Both the position numbers and the translations under genes were made by a program. Below, piece by piece: positions 21,014 to 33,600 of a DNA stretch of 64,000 nt. The notes beneath the pieces are model-generated. The model saw nothing but the letters and a program-made list of their open reading frames with translations. It ran no database searches and had not been told where the DNA came from. This stretch comes from Haematobia irritans (Eukaryota; Arthropoda; Insecta; Diptera; Muscidae): assembly GCF_050003625.1 (NCBI RefSeq), contig NC_134401.1:90870852-90934851 (forward strand), in the 5' to 3' direction. Each line of letters begins with the position of its first letter. The first letter of the stretch is position 1.

Positions 21014-23092
21014 AAACAAGTATATACGGCCGTAAGTTCGGCCAGGCCGAATCTTATGTACCCTCCATGGATTGCGTAGAAACTTCTACGAAAGACTGTC
21101 ATCCACAATCGAATTAATTGGGTTGTGGTATCTTAAAACTTCTTAAAATCGTTTTCTAAATTGTTAGTTAGACCATACGTGGTATATATTATACAAAAAA
21201 GTTATGTATAGTTAAGTCTACAAATAATTACGAATCGATATGGACTTTTGAACGGTACTTAGAGAGCCAGACTTGAAATATAGGGGTCGCTTATATGTGG
21301 GCTATATACAATTATGAACTTGATATGAACCAATTTTTGTTTGATTGGGGATCGATTTATCTGAGGGCTATATATAACTATAGACCGATAAGGACCTAGT
21401 TAGGCAGGGTTTTTAACGGCCATATACTATAACAATGTACCAAATTTCAACTGACTCGGATGAAATTTGCTCCTCCAAGAGGCTCCAAAACCAAATCTCG
21501 GGATCGGTTTATATGGGGGCTATATATGATTATGGACTGATATGGACCACTTTTGGCATGGTTGTTAAATATCATATACTAGCACCACATACCAAATTTC
21601 AACCAGATCGAATGAATTTTGCTTCTCCAAAGGGCACCAAGGTCAAATCTGGGGATCGGTTTATATGGGGGCTATATATAATTATGGACCGATGTGGACC
21701 AATTTTGGCATGGTTGTTAAAGACCATATACTAACACAATGTACCAAATTTCAGCCGGATCGGATGAAATATGCTTCTCTTAGAGGCTCCGCAAGCCAAA
21801 TCTTGGGATCGGTTTATATGGGGGCTATATATAATTATTGACCGATATAGACCAATTTTTGCATAGATGTAGAGACCATATACTAACACCATGTACCAAA
21901 TATCAGCCGGATCGGATGAAATTTTCATCTCTTAGAGGCTCCGCAAGCCAAATCTGGGAATCGGTTTATATGGGGGCTATATATAATTATGGACCGATGT
22001 GGACCAATTTTTGCATTGTTGTTAGAGACCATATAGTAACATCACGTACCAAATTTCAACCGAATCGGATGAATTTTGCTCATCCATGGGCCTGCGGAGG
22101 TCAAATCTGGGGATCGGTTTATATGGGGGCTACATATATAATTAGGGACCGATGTGGACTAATTTTTGCATGGCTGTGAGACACCATATACTAACACCAT
22201 GTACCGGATCGGATGAATTTTGCTCCTCCAAGAGACTCCGCAAGCCAAATATGAGCGTCGGTGTATATGGGGGATATATGTTACGTAAAAGTGGTCCGAT
22301 ATGGCCCATTTACAATACCATCCGACCTACATCAATAACAACTACTTGTGTCAACACACAAAAAAATTTTTTTCTAATTCAATCACGAAATTAATTGATC
22401 CAATTAATTTTTTAATTGAAATGTCTTCAATCACGAAAATGATAGTATCAATCACAGTTTTAATTGGGCATAGAAAAAATTCTTGATTAAAATATTAATT
22501 GATGTCATTAGCAATTTTCAATTAATTTTTTAATTGATTCAATTAAAAATTTAATTGATTTTGAATGCAAACCCCAATTAATTTTTTATTTAAAAAGGTA
22601 ACTATTTTCAATTACTTTCTGAATTGGCTTAGAGTTTTTATTTGGATTAAGAAATGTTCATCACTTTTTTTAACTGACTTAGTCTTCCGAATTTGATTAA
22701 AAAGTTAATTGTATCAATTAATTTTTTTAGTGAAAAATTTTAAAATTTTCAGTAATTGACTTAATTAACTTTATGTTCTATCTTGATTAAAAAGTTAATT
22801 GTATCAATTAATTTATTAATTGAAAAAATATTCAACTTCAATTAACTTTTTAATTGGAAATATTTTGGTGATATTTTTTTCTGTGAAGTTTCATGAAGAT
22901 AATTTGTTTCGTTTGGAAGTTAGTGTGATTTCAACGGACAGAAGGACGGACATGCTTAGATCGACTCAGAATTTTCCCACGACCTAGAATATATATGCTT
23001 TATGGGTTCTTAGAGCAATATTTCGATGTATTACAAACGGAATGACAAAGTTAATATACCCCCCCCCCCATCCTATGGTGGAGGGCATAAAA
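21014..23092 (+). mobile_element. mini-me-like repeat, family A, expanded copy with MITE
   Basis: Left terminus ACAAGTATATACGGCCGTAA at 21016. It has at least six ~150-bp monomers; the motif GGATCGGTTTATATGGGGGC recurs about every 150 bp near 21502, 21653, 21808, 21958 and 22107. The right end is CCATCCTATGGTGGAGGG at about 23069-23086. A 531-bp AT-rich MITE-like insert (22355-22885) breaks the sequence just before the conserved tail. Confidence 0.7.
22355..22885. mobile_element. AT-rich MITE-like insert
   Basis: Inserted in the family A element where other copies read TGTGCCAAGTTTCA. Its ends are inverted: CACACAAAAAAATTTTTTTC at left, and the complement of CACAGAAAAAAATATC at right. The interior consists of repeated near-palindromes around CAATTAATTTTTTAATTGA. 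No coding capacity. The target duplication cannot be resolved (at most AA or CAA). Confidence 0.6.
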
Positions 23093-23215
23093 AATGTGGT
23101 TTACCAAAGAACACTTCAATGAAACGGATAATTTGCGGACAAGTACAACGTTTCAATTCAGTAATTAACACTTCAATTTTGTAATCGAAATAAACTCATT
23201 ACAATAAATAAAAAA
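23093..23215 (+). repeat. Second copy of the Helitron helicase tail
   Basis: Positions 23093-23215 repeat 19603-19725 (TGTGGTTTACCAAAGAGCAC versus ...AACAC and so on) with about 6% differences. One copy lies on each side of the mini-me pair 19752-23092. Confidence 0.8.
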
Positions 23216-23795
23216 TTGTTCTTCATATTTTAATCACCAAACAAAAGCTAGCAAAGTTGATAACAAATTTAACAAATGAAGTTTTCTAATCGAAAGAAAA
23301 ATAATCTCTGAAGAAAAGTATTTAAGAAAGAGCTAATGTAAATTGATTTGTTTTTTAACTTTCATATATATAAGAAGTGTGTAGGATTCACCACGGTACT
23401 GATACTAATATTTCATATACAATTTTTTAAAGAAAAATTCTCGGGAATTTACATATGTACTATTCCCATATGTCAATTTCCCATATTCCGTTCCCGGGAA
23501 AACCTCTAAAACACCAATACTACGGATCAGAAAGAAAACTTGTGTTCATGGTGGTATTTGTGAAATATCCCAAAATAACTCTTTGGTTGACAGAAAATGC
23601 ACTTTCTTGGTATTTGTTCGCCCATTTTTCCGAGCTAAAGGCTGTTAATTATTTACTGAATGCTCTTTGGCTACCTAACTATGCTACAGTTCAAATGGGT
23701 ACACTATAGCGTATACGTTATGCATGAGTTCACCATGTAACTCATACGCGTCCTTGTACACCGAAATTAATTTCTAAAATATTAGAAAATAATAA
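23216..23795. other. Stretch without recognisable feature
   Basis: I see no gene or known repeat. It may be Helitron-derived or unique DNA. Confidence 0.4.
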
Positions 23796-25676
23796 TAAAC
23801 AAGTAAGGAAAGTCTAAAGTCGGGCGGGACCGACCATATTATAGCCTTAACCACTATGTATACCAACATTTTTGATACCATCTTAACACCTTCAAATTTG
23901 TTAGGAGCTATATAAAGGTTTATATTGCCATATACAAATATTTTAATTTGAACCGATTTGGACAAGAGTTTTTCAACTTTCACAAAATGTCTAGAAGCAA
24001 AATTTAAATAATTTCGCAAATCTTTATTTATGATTTATAGGTCGATATGTACGAATTAGAGTATAGGTATATTTGAATCAATTTTGCCAGTTTTTGACTT
24101 AACAGTGACGATTTTAGAAGGAACATGTGGGAATTTTGGTCATATTTGCTAAAATCTGAAGAATATATATATGGGGGCTTTGTCTTATTCTGAGCCGATT
24201 TCGATAAAATTTGGCAAATATTGCTAAAATTTTAATTGAACTCTCAGTGCAAAACTTCAAAATGTTCGTAATGAGACTGTGTCTGCCGTGGCAAATTTTA
24301 ATCATTTTTGCGAGTTTTCGACTTAACAGTGACGATTTTACAAGGAATATGTGGGAATTTTGGTCATATTTGCTAAAATCGGTAGAACATATATATAGAG
24401 GCTTTGTCTAATTCTGAGCCAATTTTGATAAAATTTGGCAAATATTGCTAAAATTTTAATTGAACTCTCAGTGCAAAACTTCAAAATGTTCGAAATGAGA
24501 CTTTGGCTGCCGTGGTCATATGAATCTAAATCGGGCGAAAGATATATGGGAGTTATATTTAAATCTGAGCCGATTTTGACCAGATTTGGCATGTGTATGT
24601 TAGTTCTCTGTGCAAAACTTTAAGTAAATCGGAGTGCGTATATCGGCCGAAAGATATATATGGCAACTATATTGAAATCTGAACCAATTTCAACTAAATG
24701 TGGCATGCTTAGTAAAAATGTTACTTCAATTCCTTGTGCACAATTTTAAGTAAATCGGTGGGAAATTTTGATCTACGGTAGTCATATAACTGTAAATCGG
24801 ACGACAGATATATATGGGAGCTATATCTAAATTTGAACCGATTTCAACCACATTCGGTATGCATATCATGTTAGTTGTACTCCTTGTGCAAAATTTTACG
24901 TAACTCGGGGTAAATCTTTGGCCTCTGGGGCCATAAGAGTGTAAATCGGGTGAAACCTATATATGGGAGCTATATCTAAATCTGAACCGATTTCAACCAA
25001 ATTCGGTATGTATATTTATAATGGTAATTCCTGTGTAAAATTTTACATAACTCGGTGTAAAACTTTGGCCTCTGGGGCCGTAGGAGTGTAAATCGGCGAA
25101 AGCTATATATGGGAGCTATATCTATATCTGAACCGATTTCTACTACGTATATTTATAATGTTAATTCTACTCCCTGTGCAAAATTTCATCTAAATCGGAA
25201 CAAGAGATTGGCCTTTGGGGCCATAGGTGTGTAAATCGGGCGAAAGCTATATATGAGAGCTATATCTGAATCTGAACCGATTTGATTGATATTCGCAAAA
25301 TTTACGAGACTCACAAAATATTCAATTATACGAAATTGGAAGAAGATCGGTCGATAAATACGTCATTTATGACCAGATCGGCTATAAATATATATGACAG
25401 CTACATCTAAATCTGAACCGACCAAAATTAATAGGGGTCATCTGTGAGCCGAAAAAAGACCCTATGCCAAATTTGAGGACGATCGGAATTAAACTGCGAG
25501 CTGAAGCTTTGCATACAAAAATACATTAACAGACAGACAGACGGACGGACATCGCTGAATCGACTCTGAATTTAATTCTAAGTCGATCGGTATACTAAGA
25601 GATGGGTCTATGACAATTCCTTCTCGGCGTTACATACAAATGCACAAACTTATTATACCCTGTACCACAGTAGTGG
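23796..25676 (-). mobile_element. mini-me-like repeat, family B, long copy
   Basis: Minus orientation from ACAAGTAAGGAAAGTCTAAAG to GTACCACAGTAGTGGTTAAA. It holds about nine diverged ~150-bp monomers, more than any other B copy here, and a short (GACR)n at about 25530-25552. Confidence 0.65.
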
Positions 25677-25707
25677 TTAAAGAAAAGCCTTAATGCAAGA
25701 AATACCA

Positions 25708-25848
25708 AAAGTTCCATCAATCATGGTTGGGGGCAATATTAGGGTCTGGGGGTGTTTTTCTGGACAAATTATTGGCCGGATTCATAAACTCGAGGCTATT
25801 ATGCTGCCGGAAGTCTACAAAAACATTTTGTCCAATGTGATATTGCCA
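25708..25848 (+). pseudogene. Tc1-like transposase fragment
   Basis: One frame reads KVPSIMVGGNIRVWGCFSGQ, then IIGRIHKLEAIMLPEVYKNI and LSNVILP. This corresponds to the segment between the first and second catalytic residues of Tc1-like transposases (pattern S-V-M-V-W-G-C-F and Y-x-x-I-L). Only ~47 residues remain and neither catalytic motif is included. It lies between two mini-me pieces. Confidence 0.75.
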
Positions 25849-25894
25849 TAATCCGGGAAATGACGTCTACATGGATGGATTCACCGCTATAATG

Positions 25895-26412
25895 ACCTCC
25901 ATCAAATTTGATACACTTAATGATGCTATTAAATGTACTCCTTGTGCAAATTTTGAAGCGAGTCAGGGCAAAACTCTGTCTTTTGAGGCCATATAAGTTC
26001 AAATCGGACGAAAGATATATAAGTGAGCTATATCTAAATCTGAACCGATTTGGCTGATATTTTGCACATCTTACAAAAGCCTCAAAATATTTGGCTGGCC
26101 GAAATTTTGAGAAAATACGTTGATAAATACGTCAACGTTTTTTTTAAATCAATAGCGATTGTCTTTGAGCCAATGTAAAAACCTGTGCCAAATTTGAGGA
26201 CGATCGGACTTAAACTGCGAGATGTACTTTGCACACAAAATTACATATACAGACAGACGGACGGACAGACAGACAGACGGACATCGCTAAATCGACTCAA
26301 AATTGAATTCTAAGACGATCGGTATACTAAACGATGGGCCCCAGACTTTTCCTTCTTGGCGTTACATACAAATGCACAAACTTATTATACCCTGTAGTGG
26401 TGAAGGGTACAA
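25895..26412 (-). mobile_element. mini-me-like repeat, family B, partial
   Basis: The proximal part in minus orientation: two monomers, (GACR)n at about 26250-26282, core, and a slightly shortened terminus CCCTGTAGTGGTGAAGGG. The distal end is replaced by the Tc1 relic. Confidence 0.6.
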
Positions 26413-26419
26413 AAATATG

Positions 26420-28283
26420 TTGGGTTTTCCTTCCTAACGCTTTATCTCCAGAATGCATGAACCGATTTCCACGGTTGTGCATTCGTTGGAAAGGTCTCGG
26501 GCTCCGTAAGGTTTATAGCAAAGAAAATCAGTTTCAACGGAAAAGCGGGAAAATCTTTTGTTAAATTTGTAATATGAATTCATCACAGTTGTTTTTGTTA
26601 TTATAAAATAATTTTGTTTTTTTCACATGAAAAATGTTCGGAGAACGTAGAGGGTAATCATGTGGTGCAAATAGGGTACCTCACTTTTTGATATCTGGTG
26701 GGGTAGGGGGACATAGCCCTTGCCCGACTCTTTCTCCGATTTGGGTGAAATTCCCAAGGAAAGTTAGGGGTGATGTCTAGACAAAGACCCGATAATTTAT
26801 TATTCGATATTTGGTCGCGGAGGTGGACCACCCCTTTATACGATTTTTATTTAAAATACAATAAAAAATAAAAATTCTCTGATTTACTTGAGATCTACAG
26901 AATTTATTATGGGGTACCTGATTTTTTATTATTTGGACGGGAAGGAGACCACCTCCTTGTCCGACTTTTTGAAAATTGGAACAAAATTATCCAATTGGCT
27001 TGAAATTTTCAGGGAAAGTTGAAGGGGGCGTCTAGAAAGAGCAGCTACTTTATTTTTCGAAATTTGGTCGAGGAGGGGGCCTCCCCTTTGCCCGACTTTT
27101 TTTAAAGTACAGTGAAAAAAACTAAAAATTGTGGCCTTACTGAAATTTAACGGAGAACTTGGCGGAGATTATGAAATTTATATGAAGTATATGATTTTTT
27201 AATATTTGGCCGGGGCAAAATAAAGGGGCACAAGAAGAGTACATTTATCCTCAAGTACATACCGTGAAACAATTAAACTTTTCCAATTTACTTGAAATTT
27301 ACAGATGATGTGGGGTAGGTTATATTGTTATAATGGATATCTGCCTGCTGTTTAAAAATTGGCCTTATAATTTGCTAGAGATTTTCTGGGACGTCTACAC
27401 TATATATTTCGATATTGGGAAGGGGAGGGAGACCTCCTCTAAATCTGAAAAAAACTGGAATTCTCAAGTTTACTTGAAATTTACAAAGGCCGTAGGGGAA
27501 GGTTATGAAATCAATATGGTGTATTTGATTTTTGGGTATTTGAACGGGAACATTCTCCTTGCCCCACACTATGAATCTTGAAGGAAAGTTTATAGATTTT
27601 CTTGCAATTTGCAGAGAAAGTGACGCCCCTTTACAAAAAATATAGCAAAATCTAACCGTTTTACTTGAAATTGGGAGAAGATGATTAAATTTATACAGGG
27701 TATATGATTTTTCGATGTCTAGTTGGGGAAGGGGAATATAAAGTTGGGTAGTTTGTGAAATGAATATAGGGTACGTGAATTTATGATATCTGGTCGGCGA
27801 GGAGCAAAGGAGGGGGGTTCCCTTTTGCCCTTTTGGGAACTCGGTATATAATTTTCTCCCAGACTATTTTAAGTAAAAAACTTATATTTACATGAAGTTG
27901 ACAAACCACGCTTGAAATTCACAGGAAATATAGAAGATTGTCCATCGATTTGAATACAGTACATTTAAAAAAAAAAATTGGTTGAAAGGAAACACCCCCT
28001 ACGCGACGTTTGTTAAGCCAGTGCAATACATCTGCATAACCGCCCTATTTCTGTATATAAACGAAAAAGCAAGTAGTCCGTTTGTTTTAATGTACGAGAC
28101 ACATGTGTGGAAACCATCGAGTGATTAATCAGTACTTCAGTTTTTGTGCCAGACTTCCCCTAACCCTACTCTTTAAAAGAGTTCAAATCTTTTCAAATTT
28201 GTTTTCAGATCGAAGGATATAATTTATTAAGTTAACGAAAATATGCTTCGGGAGGCGCAGCGAAGCGGGCCGGGTTACGCTAG
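26420..28283 (+). mobile_element. Non-autonomous Helitron (copy 1)
   Basis: The 3' end has the hairpin GCTTCG...CGAAGC (28247-28268), then GGGCCGGGTTACG and the terminal CTAG followed by T, as Helitrons require. The 5' end TTGGGTTTTCCTTCCTAACG matches TCGGGTTTTCCTTCCTGACG of the copies at 16858 and 31925, with TC mutated to TT. No terminal inverted repeats and no target duplication. The interior is a run of degenerate ~130-bp repeats (words such as CCCGACTTTTT and TTGAAATTTACAG). No protein. Confidence 0.8.
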
Positions 28284-28558
28284 TGATAAATAAATAAAAA
28301 TTGAGCTAATATTTCTCAATCAATGCATCATATTGGATGAATAATAGTTTCGGCTCACTAAAGGACACCTCCAAAATTAACTGATACACTGTATTAAGAA
28401 TTTGTTGAAGCCAAATTTAAATTCGTTAGCAAATCTGGACAATCCGTTTTTATATATTTTGAAGTCCGTGAAGCCCAAACCAACTAGTGCATCGTCGCAC
28501 TTTAAATACGCATATCAACCAGTTGAGAAACCTTTTACCTCAGAAGACTTACATTTTG
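28284..28558. other. Spacer between facing Helitrons, left part
   Basis: No feature recognised. Confidence 0.4.
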
Positions 28559-28905
28559 GAAGCCACCGTGGTGCAATGGTTAGCATGCCCGCCTTGCATA
28601 CACAAGGTCGTGGGTTCGATTCCTACTACGACCGAACACCAAAAAGTTTTTCCGCGGTGGATTATCCCACCTCAGTAATGCTGGTGACTTTTCTGAGGGT
28701 TTCAAAGCTTCTCTAAGTGGTTTCACTGGAATGTGGAACGCCGTTCGGACTCGGCTATAAAAAGGAGGTCCCGTGTCATTGAGCTTAACATGGAATCGGG
28801 CAGCACTCAGTGATAAGAGAGAAGTTCACCACTGTGGTATCACAATGGACTGAATAGTCTAAGTGAGCCTGATACATCGGGCTGCCACATAACCTAACCT
28901 AACCT
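28559..28905 (+). mobile_element. tRNA-derived SINE (copy 4)
   Basis: Complete: A box in GTGGTGCAATGGTTAGCATG, B box GGTTCGATTCC, common body, and tail CACATAACCTAACCTAACCT. Flanking CAGAAGACTT and CAGAAGATTG may be a diverged target duplication. Confidence 0.85.
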
Positions 28906-29828
28906 ACTCCAGAAGATTGATATTGCCAAACTGTTATCAATCCTATTCATGATCCAACGAACCAAGGATATTATCAGTATTTTATAAATTAATGCTGACC
29001 AGCATCGTATCTTCGTCAGCTACCAATTTATTTGTGACGTGATACCATACTTTACCCTATCGTTCTAGTTTATTGTGGACCACAGTATGGCAGTTGCAAT
29101 TTGCCAATAGCCTTTTAAATATTAACATTCGCCCATAAATGTCCCTATGAAAACACAAACTCACCCTCTTCAATTTCAAAAATAAACTCAGATACACTCC
29201 TTATTTCCGTTTCCTATCGTTTGCCTTAGGTTAGGTTGTCATACAAAAGCTTAAAGTGTTCCTAGTTGGTTGGAGGTTAGTATCCGGTTTTAAGGTGGAT
29301 AAAATACATTTGCGATTCTTCATTATTGCTCTCCACACTGTTACGTTGCACGTATTAGGGTTGTAGTCAATGTTGACTGAATGAGGACATACAAATGACA
29401 TTTGCGCAATATTTTCCAGTTCAATTGAAAGATGAAAACAAATGACCTTGTACGAGTACATAACATTTTATCCCTTTTAATGCAAGTTTTCATTAGCCAT
29501 GACGAGGAAAAGTGCAAGTAGAAGAGAAACCTATGGCAACAGGTATCGATAGGTTGAATCATTTATTCATGGGAGGAGGTGGTGGGAGAGAAGGGCTATT
29601 GTAGTTCAATCTTCATCATAATGACAGAATATTTAAGTGACTTTTATGATACTTTAATTAAGCCAATAATAAAGCCCATGAGTACAATTTTTAATTATAA
29701 TCTACTCAAAGAAACCATGATACCATCAAATAAAATTAACGATGTAATTGGAGATGACAAATATCGCATGATGGATTCCAAGAATGTGTAATTTGTTTTC
29801 ATCGTTATGCTAAAATAAATATAGAAGA
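28906..29828. other. Spacer between facing Helitrons, right part
   Basis: No gene, RNA or known repeat recognised over about 920 bp. The short frames lack domains. Confidence 0.45.
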
Positions 29829-31925
29829 CTAGCGTAACCCGGCCCGCCTCGCTGCGCCTCCCGAAGCATATTTTCGTTAACTTAGTCAATCATATCCTTC
29901 GATCTGAAAACAAATTTGAAAAGATTTGAACTCTTTTAAAGAGTAGGGTTAGGGGAAGTCTGGCACAAAAACTGAAGTACTGATTAATCACTCGATGGTT
30001 TCCACACATGTGTCTCGTACATTAAAAAAAAACGGACTTCTTGCTTTTTCGTTTATATACAGATGGAGCCACCGTGGTGCAATGGTTTGCATGCCCGCCT
30101 TGCATACACAAGGTTGTGGATTCGATTCCTGCTTCGACAGAACACCAAAAAGTTTTTCAGCGGTGGATTATCCCACCTCAGTAATGCTGGTGACATTTCT
30201 GAGGGTTTCAAAGCTTCTCTAAGTGGTTTCACTGGAATGTGGAACGCCGTTCGGACTCGGCTATAAAAAGGAGGTCCCTTGTCATAGAGCTTAACATGGA
30301 ATCGGGCAGCACTCAGTGATAAGAGAGAAGTTCACCAATGTGGTATCACAATGGACTGAATAGTCTAAGTGAGCCTGATACATCGGGATGCCACCTAACC
30401 TAACCTAACCTATGCAGATGTAAAAAGGACCGGCTTATCAAACGTCGGGTAGAGGGTGTTTCCTTTCAACCAATTTTTTTTAATTGTACTGTATTCAAAT
30501 CGATGGACAATTATCTACATTTCCTGTGAATTTCAATTTCAAATCATAAAATTATGTACCGAGTTCCAAAAGGACAAATGGGAACCCTCTCCTTCGCTGC
30601 TCCACTACCAGATAGCGTAAATTCATGTACCCTATATTCATTTCACAAACTACCCAACTTCACTATTCCCCTTCCCCAACCCCAATACCCTGTATAAATT
30701 TAATCATCTTCTCCCAATTTCAAGTAAAACGGTTAGATTTTGCTCTATTTTTTGTAAAGGGACTTTACTTCAAGTTTCATAGTGTGGGACAAGGAGAAGG
30801 TTCCCGTCCAAATACTCTAAAATTAAGTACCCCATATTGATTTCCCCTACGGCCTTTGTAAATTTCAAGTAAACTTGAGAATTCTAGTTTTTTTTTTTTT
30901 TTAGATTAGAGGAGGTCTCCCTCCCCGTCCCAATATCGAAATATATTGTGTAGACGTCCCATAATATCTCTAGCAAATTATAAGGCCAATTTTTAAACAG
31001 TAGGCAGATATCCATTATAATAATATAACCTACCCCACATCCTCTATAAATTTCAAGTAAATTGGAAAAGTTTAATTGTTTCACGGTATGTACTTGAGGA
31101 TAAATGTACTCTTCTTGTGCCCCTTTATTTTGCCCCGACCAAATATTAAAAAATCATATACTTCATATAAATTTCATAATCTCCCCCAAGTTCAACGTTA
31201 AATTTCAGTAAGGCGACAAACTTGAGCTTTTTTCGCTGTACTTTAAAAAAAGTCGGGCAAAGGGGAGCCCTCCGTCCTCGACCAAAAATCGAAAAATAAA
31301 GTAGCTGCTCTTTCTAGACGCCCCCTTCAACCTTCCCTGAAAATTTCAAGCAATTTGGATAATTTTGTTCCAATTTTCAAAAAGTCGGGCAAGGAGGTGG
31401 TCTCCTTCCCGTCCAAATATTAAAAAATCAGGTACCCCATAATAAATTCTGTAGATCTCAAGTAAATCAGAGAATTTTTATTTTTTACTGTATTTTAAAC
31501 AAAAATCGTATAAAGGGGTGGCTCACCTCCGCGACCAAATATCGAATAATAAATTATCGGGTCTTTGTCTAGAAATCACCCCTAACTTTCCTTGGAAATT
31601 TCACCCAAATCGGAGAACTATGGCCCAATTTTGAAAAAGTCGGGCAAGGGGGATGTCCTCCTACCCCACCAGATATCAAAAAGTGAGGTACTTTATTTGC
31701 ACCAAATGATTACCCTTTACGTTCTCCAAACATTTTTCATGTGCAAAAACAAAATTATTTTATAACAAAAGCAACTGCGATGAATTCAAATTATAAATTT
31801 TTGTAATGTGCGCTGTATTTAACAAAAGATTTTCCCGCTTTTCCGTTCAAACGAATTGAATTTTCTTTGATATAAACCTTACCAACGAATGTAATGGAGT
31901 TAAAGCGTCAGGAAGGAAAACCCGA
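29829..31925 (-). mobile_element. Non-autonomous Helitron (copy 2), with SINE
   Basis: The same element as 26420-28283 in minus orientation. The 3' CTAG is at 29829-29832 with the GC hairpin beside it, and 5' TCGGGTTTTCCTTCCTGACG begins at 31925. The interior aligns along its whole length. A SINE (30065-30410) sits near the 3' end. Confidence 0.8.
30065..30410 (+). mobile_element. tRNA-derived SINE (copy 5)
   Basis: Complete SINE with tail CCTAACCTAACC. It is flanked by TATACAGATG (30055-30064) and TATGCAGATG (30411-30420), a 10-bp target duplication with one mismatch. Relative to Helitron copy 1, about a dozen bases of target are also missing. Confidence 0.85.
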
Positions 31926-31943
31926 CTTAATTTTATATATTAA

Positions 31944-32171
31944 GGTGAGTATTAAGTTCGAGTTTAGCCGCTAAATTTCACTAAAGTGAAAACTAAATCA
32001 GTAAAAAAGCCATAAAATTATACATATTTGTTGCAGATTTCATTACAACTTGATGGGGAATATCCCAAAGCAAATTTTCACATAGTTTGTATTCCTTAAA
32101 ATGGATTATTAAAGAAAAGTAATCGTGAAAAATGACGATTTTAGCGGCTAAACTCGAACTTAATACCCACC
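31944..32171. mobile_element. 228-bp MITE
   Basis: Terminal inverted repeats of about 30 bp: GGTGAGTATTAAGTTCGAGT continuing to TTTAGCCGCTAAA at the left, with the matching complement ending AATACCCACC at the right. Only one mismatch is seen over the repeat. No coding capacity. The flanks suggest a TA or TTA target but are not decisive. Confidence 0.75.
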
Positions 32172-33600
32172 TTTAGATTTGATATTAATTGTAAAATTAC
32201 TTTCTCATTACATATCATATTAAAATATATCTACAGTCAAGAGAGAGAGAGAGAGAGAAAGAGGGATTGACAACCATAACCAGCGTTGCCCCAAAAAAAA
32301 TCATATTTTGGATCAACATTTTTCTACATAAGATTGACAGCCATGACCAGCGATGCAACAAAAAATTTTATTTTGAACCAACATTTTTCAAAAATACGAC
32401 CAATATTTAAATTTGTGGAATATTCTATAAAATCAACATAAAACAGAGAAATTAATGTAGGATATTTCCTTTGTTTCTTGTCTCACCCATAAGTAAACCA
32501 CAAGTCCAAAGGTTTCCAAAAAAAATTGCAGTTTTTTACAAATTTTGGTAACGCAAAAACGAGTAATTAAATTACTTTGACAAAAAAGTTGGCACAGTAA
32601 TTTTAAACAAGTTTATACGACCGTAGAATTTTTAAAATAATATTTTGAAATTTTTACTCAAAAGTAATTTGCAATTTGTTTTTACAAAGAAACAGGTATT
32701 TGAAAACGTTCTGAATGCAACGCTATTCAAATTATTGAAACTGTAAAAATTGTCGTGGCAAAATCGGATATGTGTGATATGAAATTGATAATAGTATGCA
32801 TATAAAATTTGGCACAAAGTTTGTCTTAGAATATTTCTGATTCAATATTCAAATTTCTGACCGATATTACCCTTTTTGTAAGGAATATGCATTCGTAAAT
32901 ACGAACATTGTAAAAAATATGGAGTAAATTGTTCTAAAAGTCGTATACTAGTTGTTTGGTCAAAAACTAAGTATATTACTAAGATTTACGACGTTTTTGA
33001 CGTCTGGTAAAATACGTCGCAAATGTATGTCCAATACCTTACAGTTTACGACCGACCATCTCTGGTTCTGATATAACCTCTATAGCCATGTATTTTTCGG
33101 GCTCAAAAAATTATTAAAAATTTAAGAAAATCGGATGATAAGATCGACTTCTAGAAACACCTTCCGTTTATATAATTTTGTTTTTACTTTAAAGAAACGA
33201 AACATTTTGAATTGGTACTTTGGATCATTTTCTTTTCAAATTATAATAACATGTGTCAAAAATATATATATCCTTAATTTAGTTGACCTTTTGTTTTAAT
33301 TAATTTATTTATTTCGGCTTGAGGTCCTTTTCTAATTGTCAATTTACTTTCTTTAGGAACGGACGAAAACTTTTTCTGCTGCTTTTTGTTTATGTGTTAA
33401 AATTTTAATTCCCCGTCGAAAACTGACGATGATAATTGAAATATTGGGAAAATACATTTTATTTTTATTTAATCAATTTAATCAAAACTCGAAATAAGAA
33501 ATAAATAAACAAAACTATATAATTTTATTCTGTTTTTACAGATTCGTTTTTGAGGGAAAGCTATGGCACTGAACGAAGAGTTTTCATTTATGAGAAACAA
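32172..33600. other. AT-rich stretch without gene
   Basis: A (GA)n microsatellite is at about 32238-32260. A short relic of the family A terminus, ACAAGTTTATACGACCGTA, is at 32608. I recognise nothing else. Confidence 0.5.
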
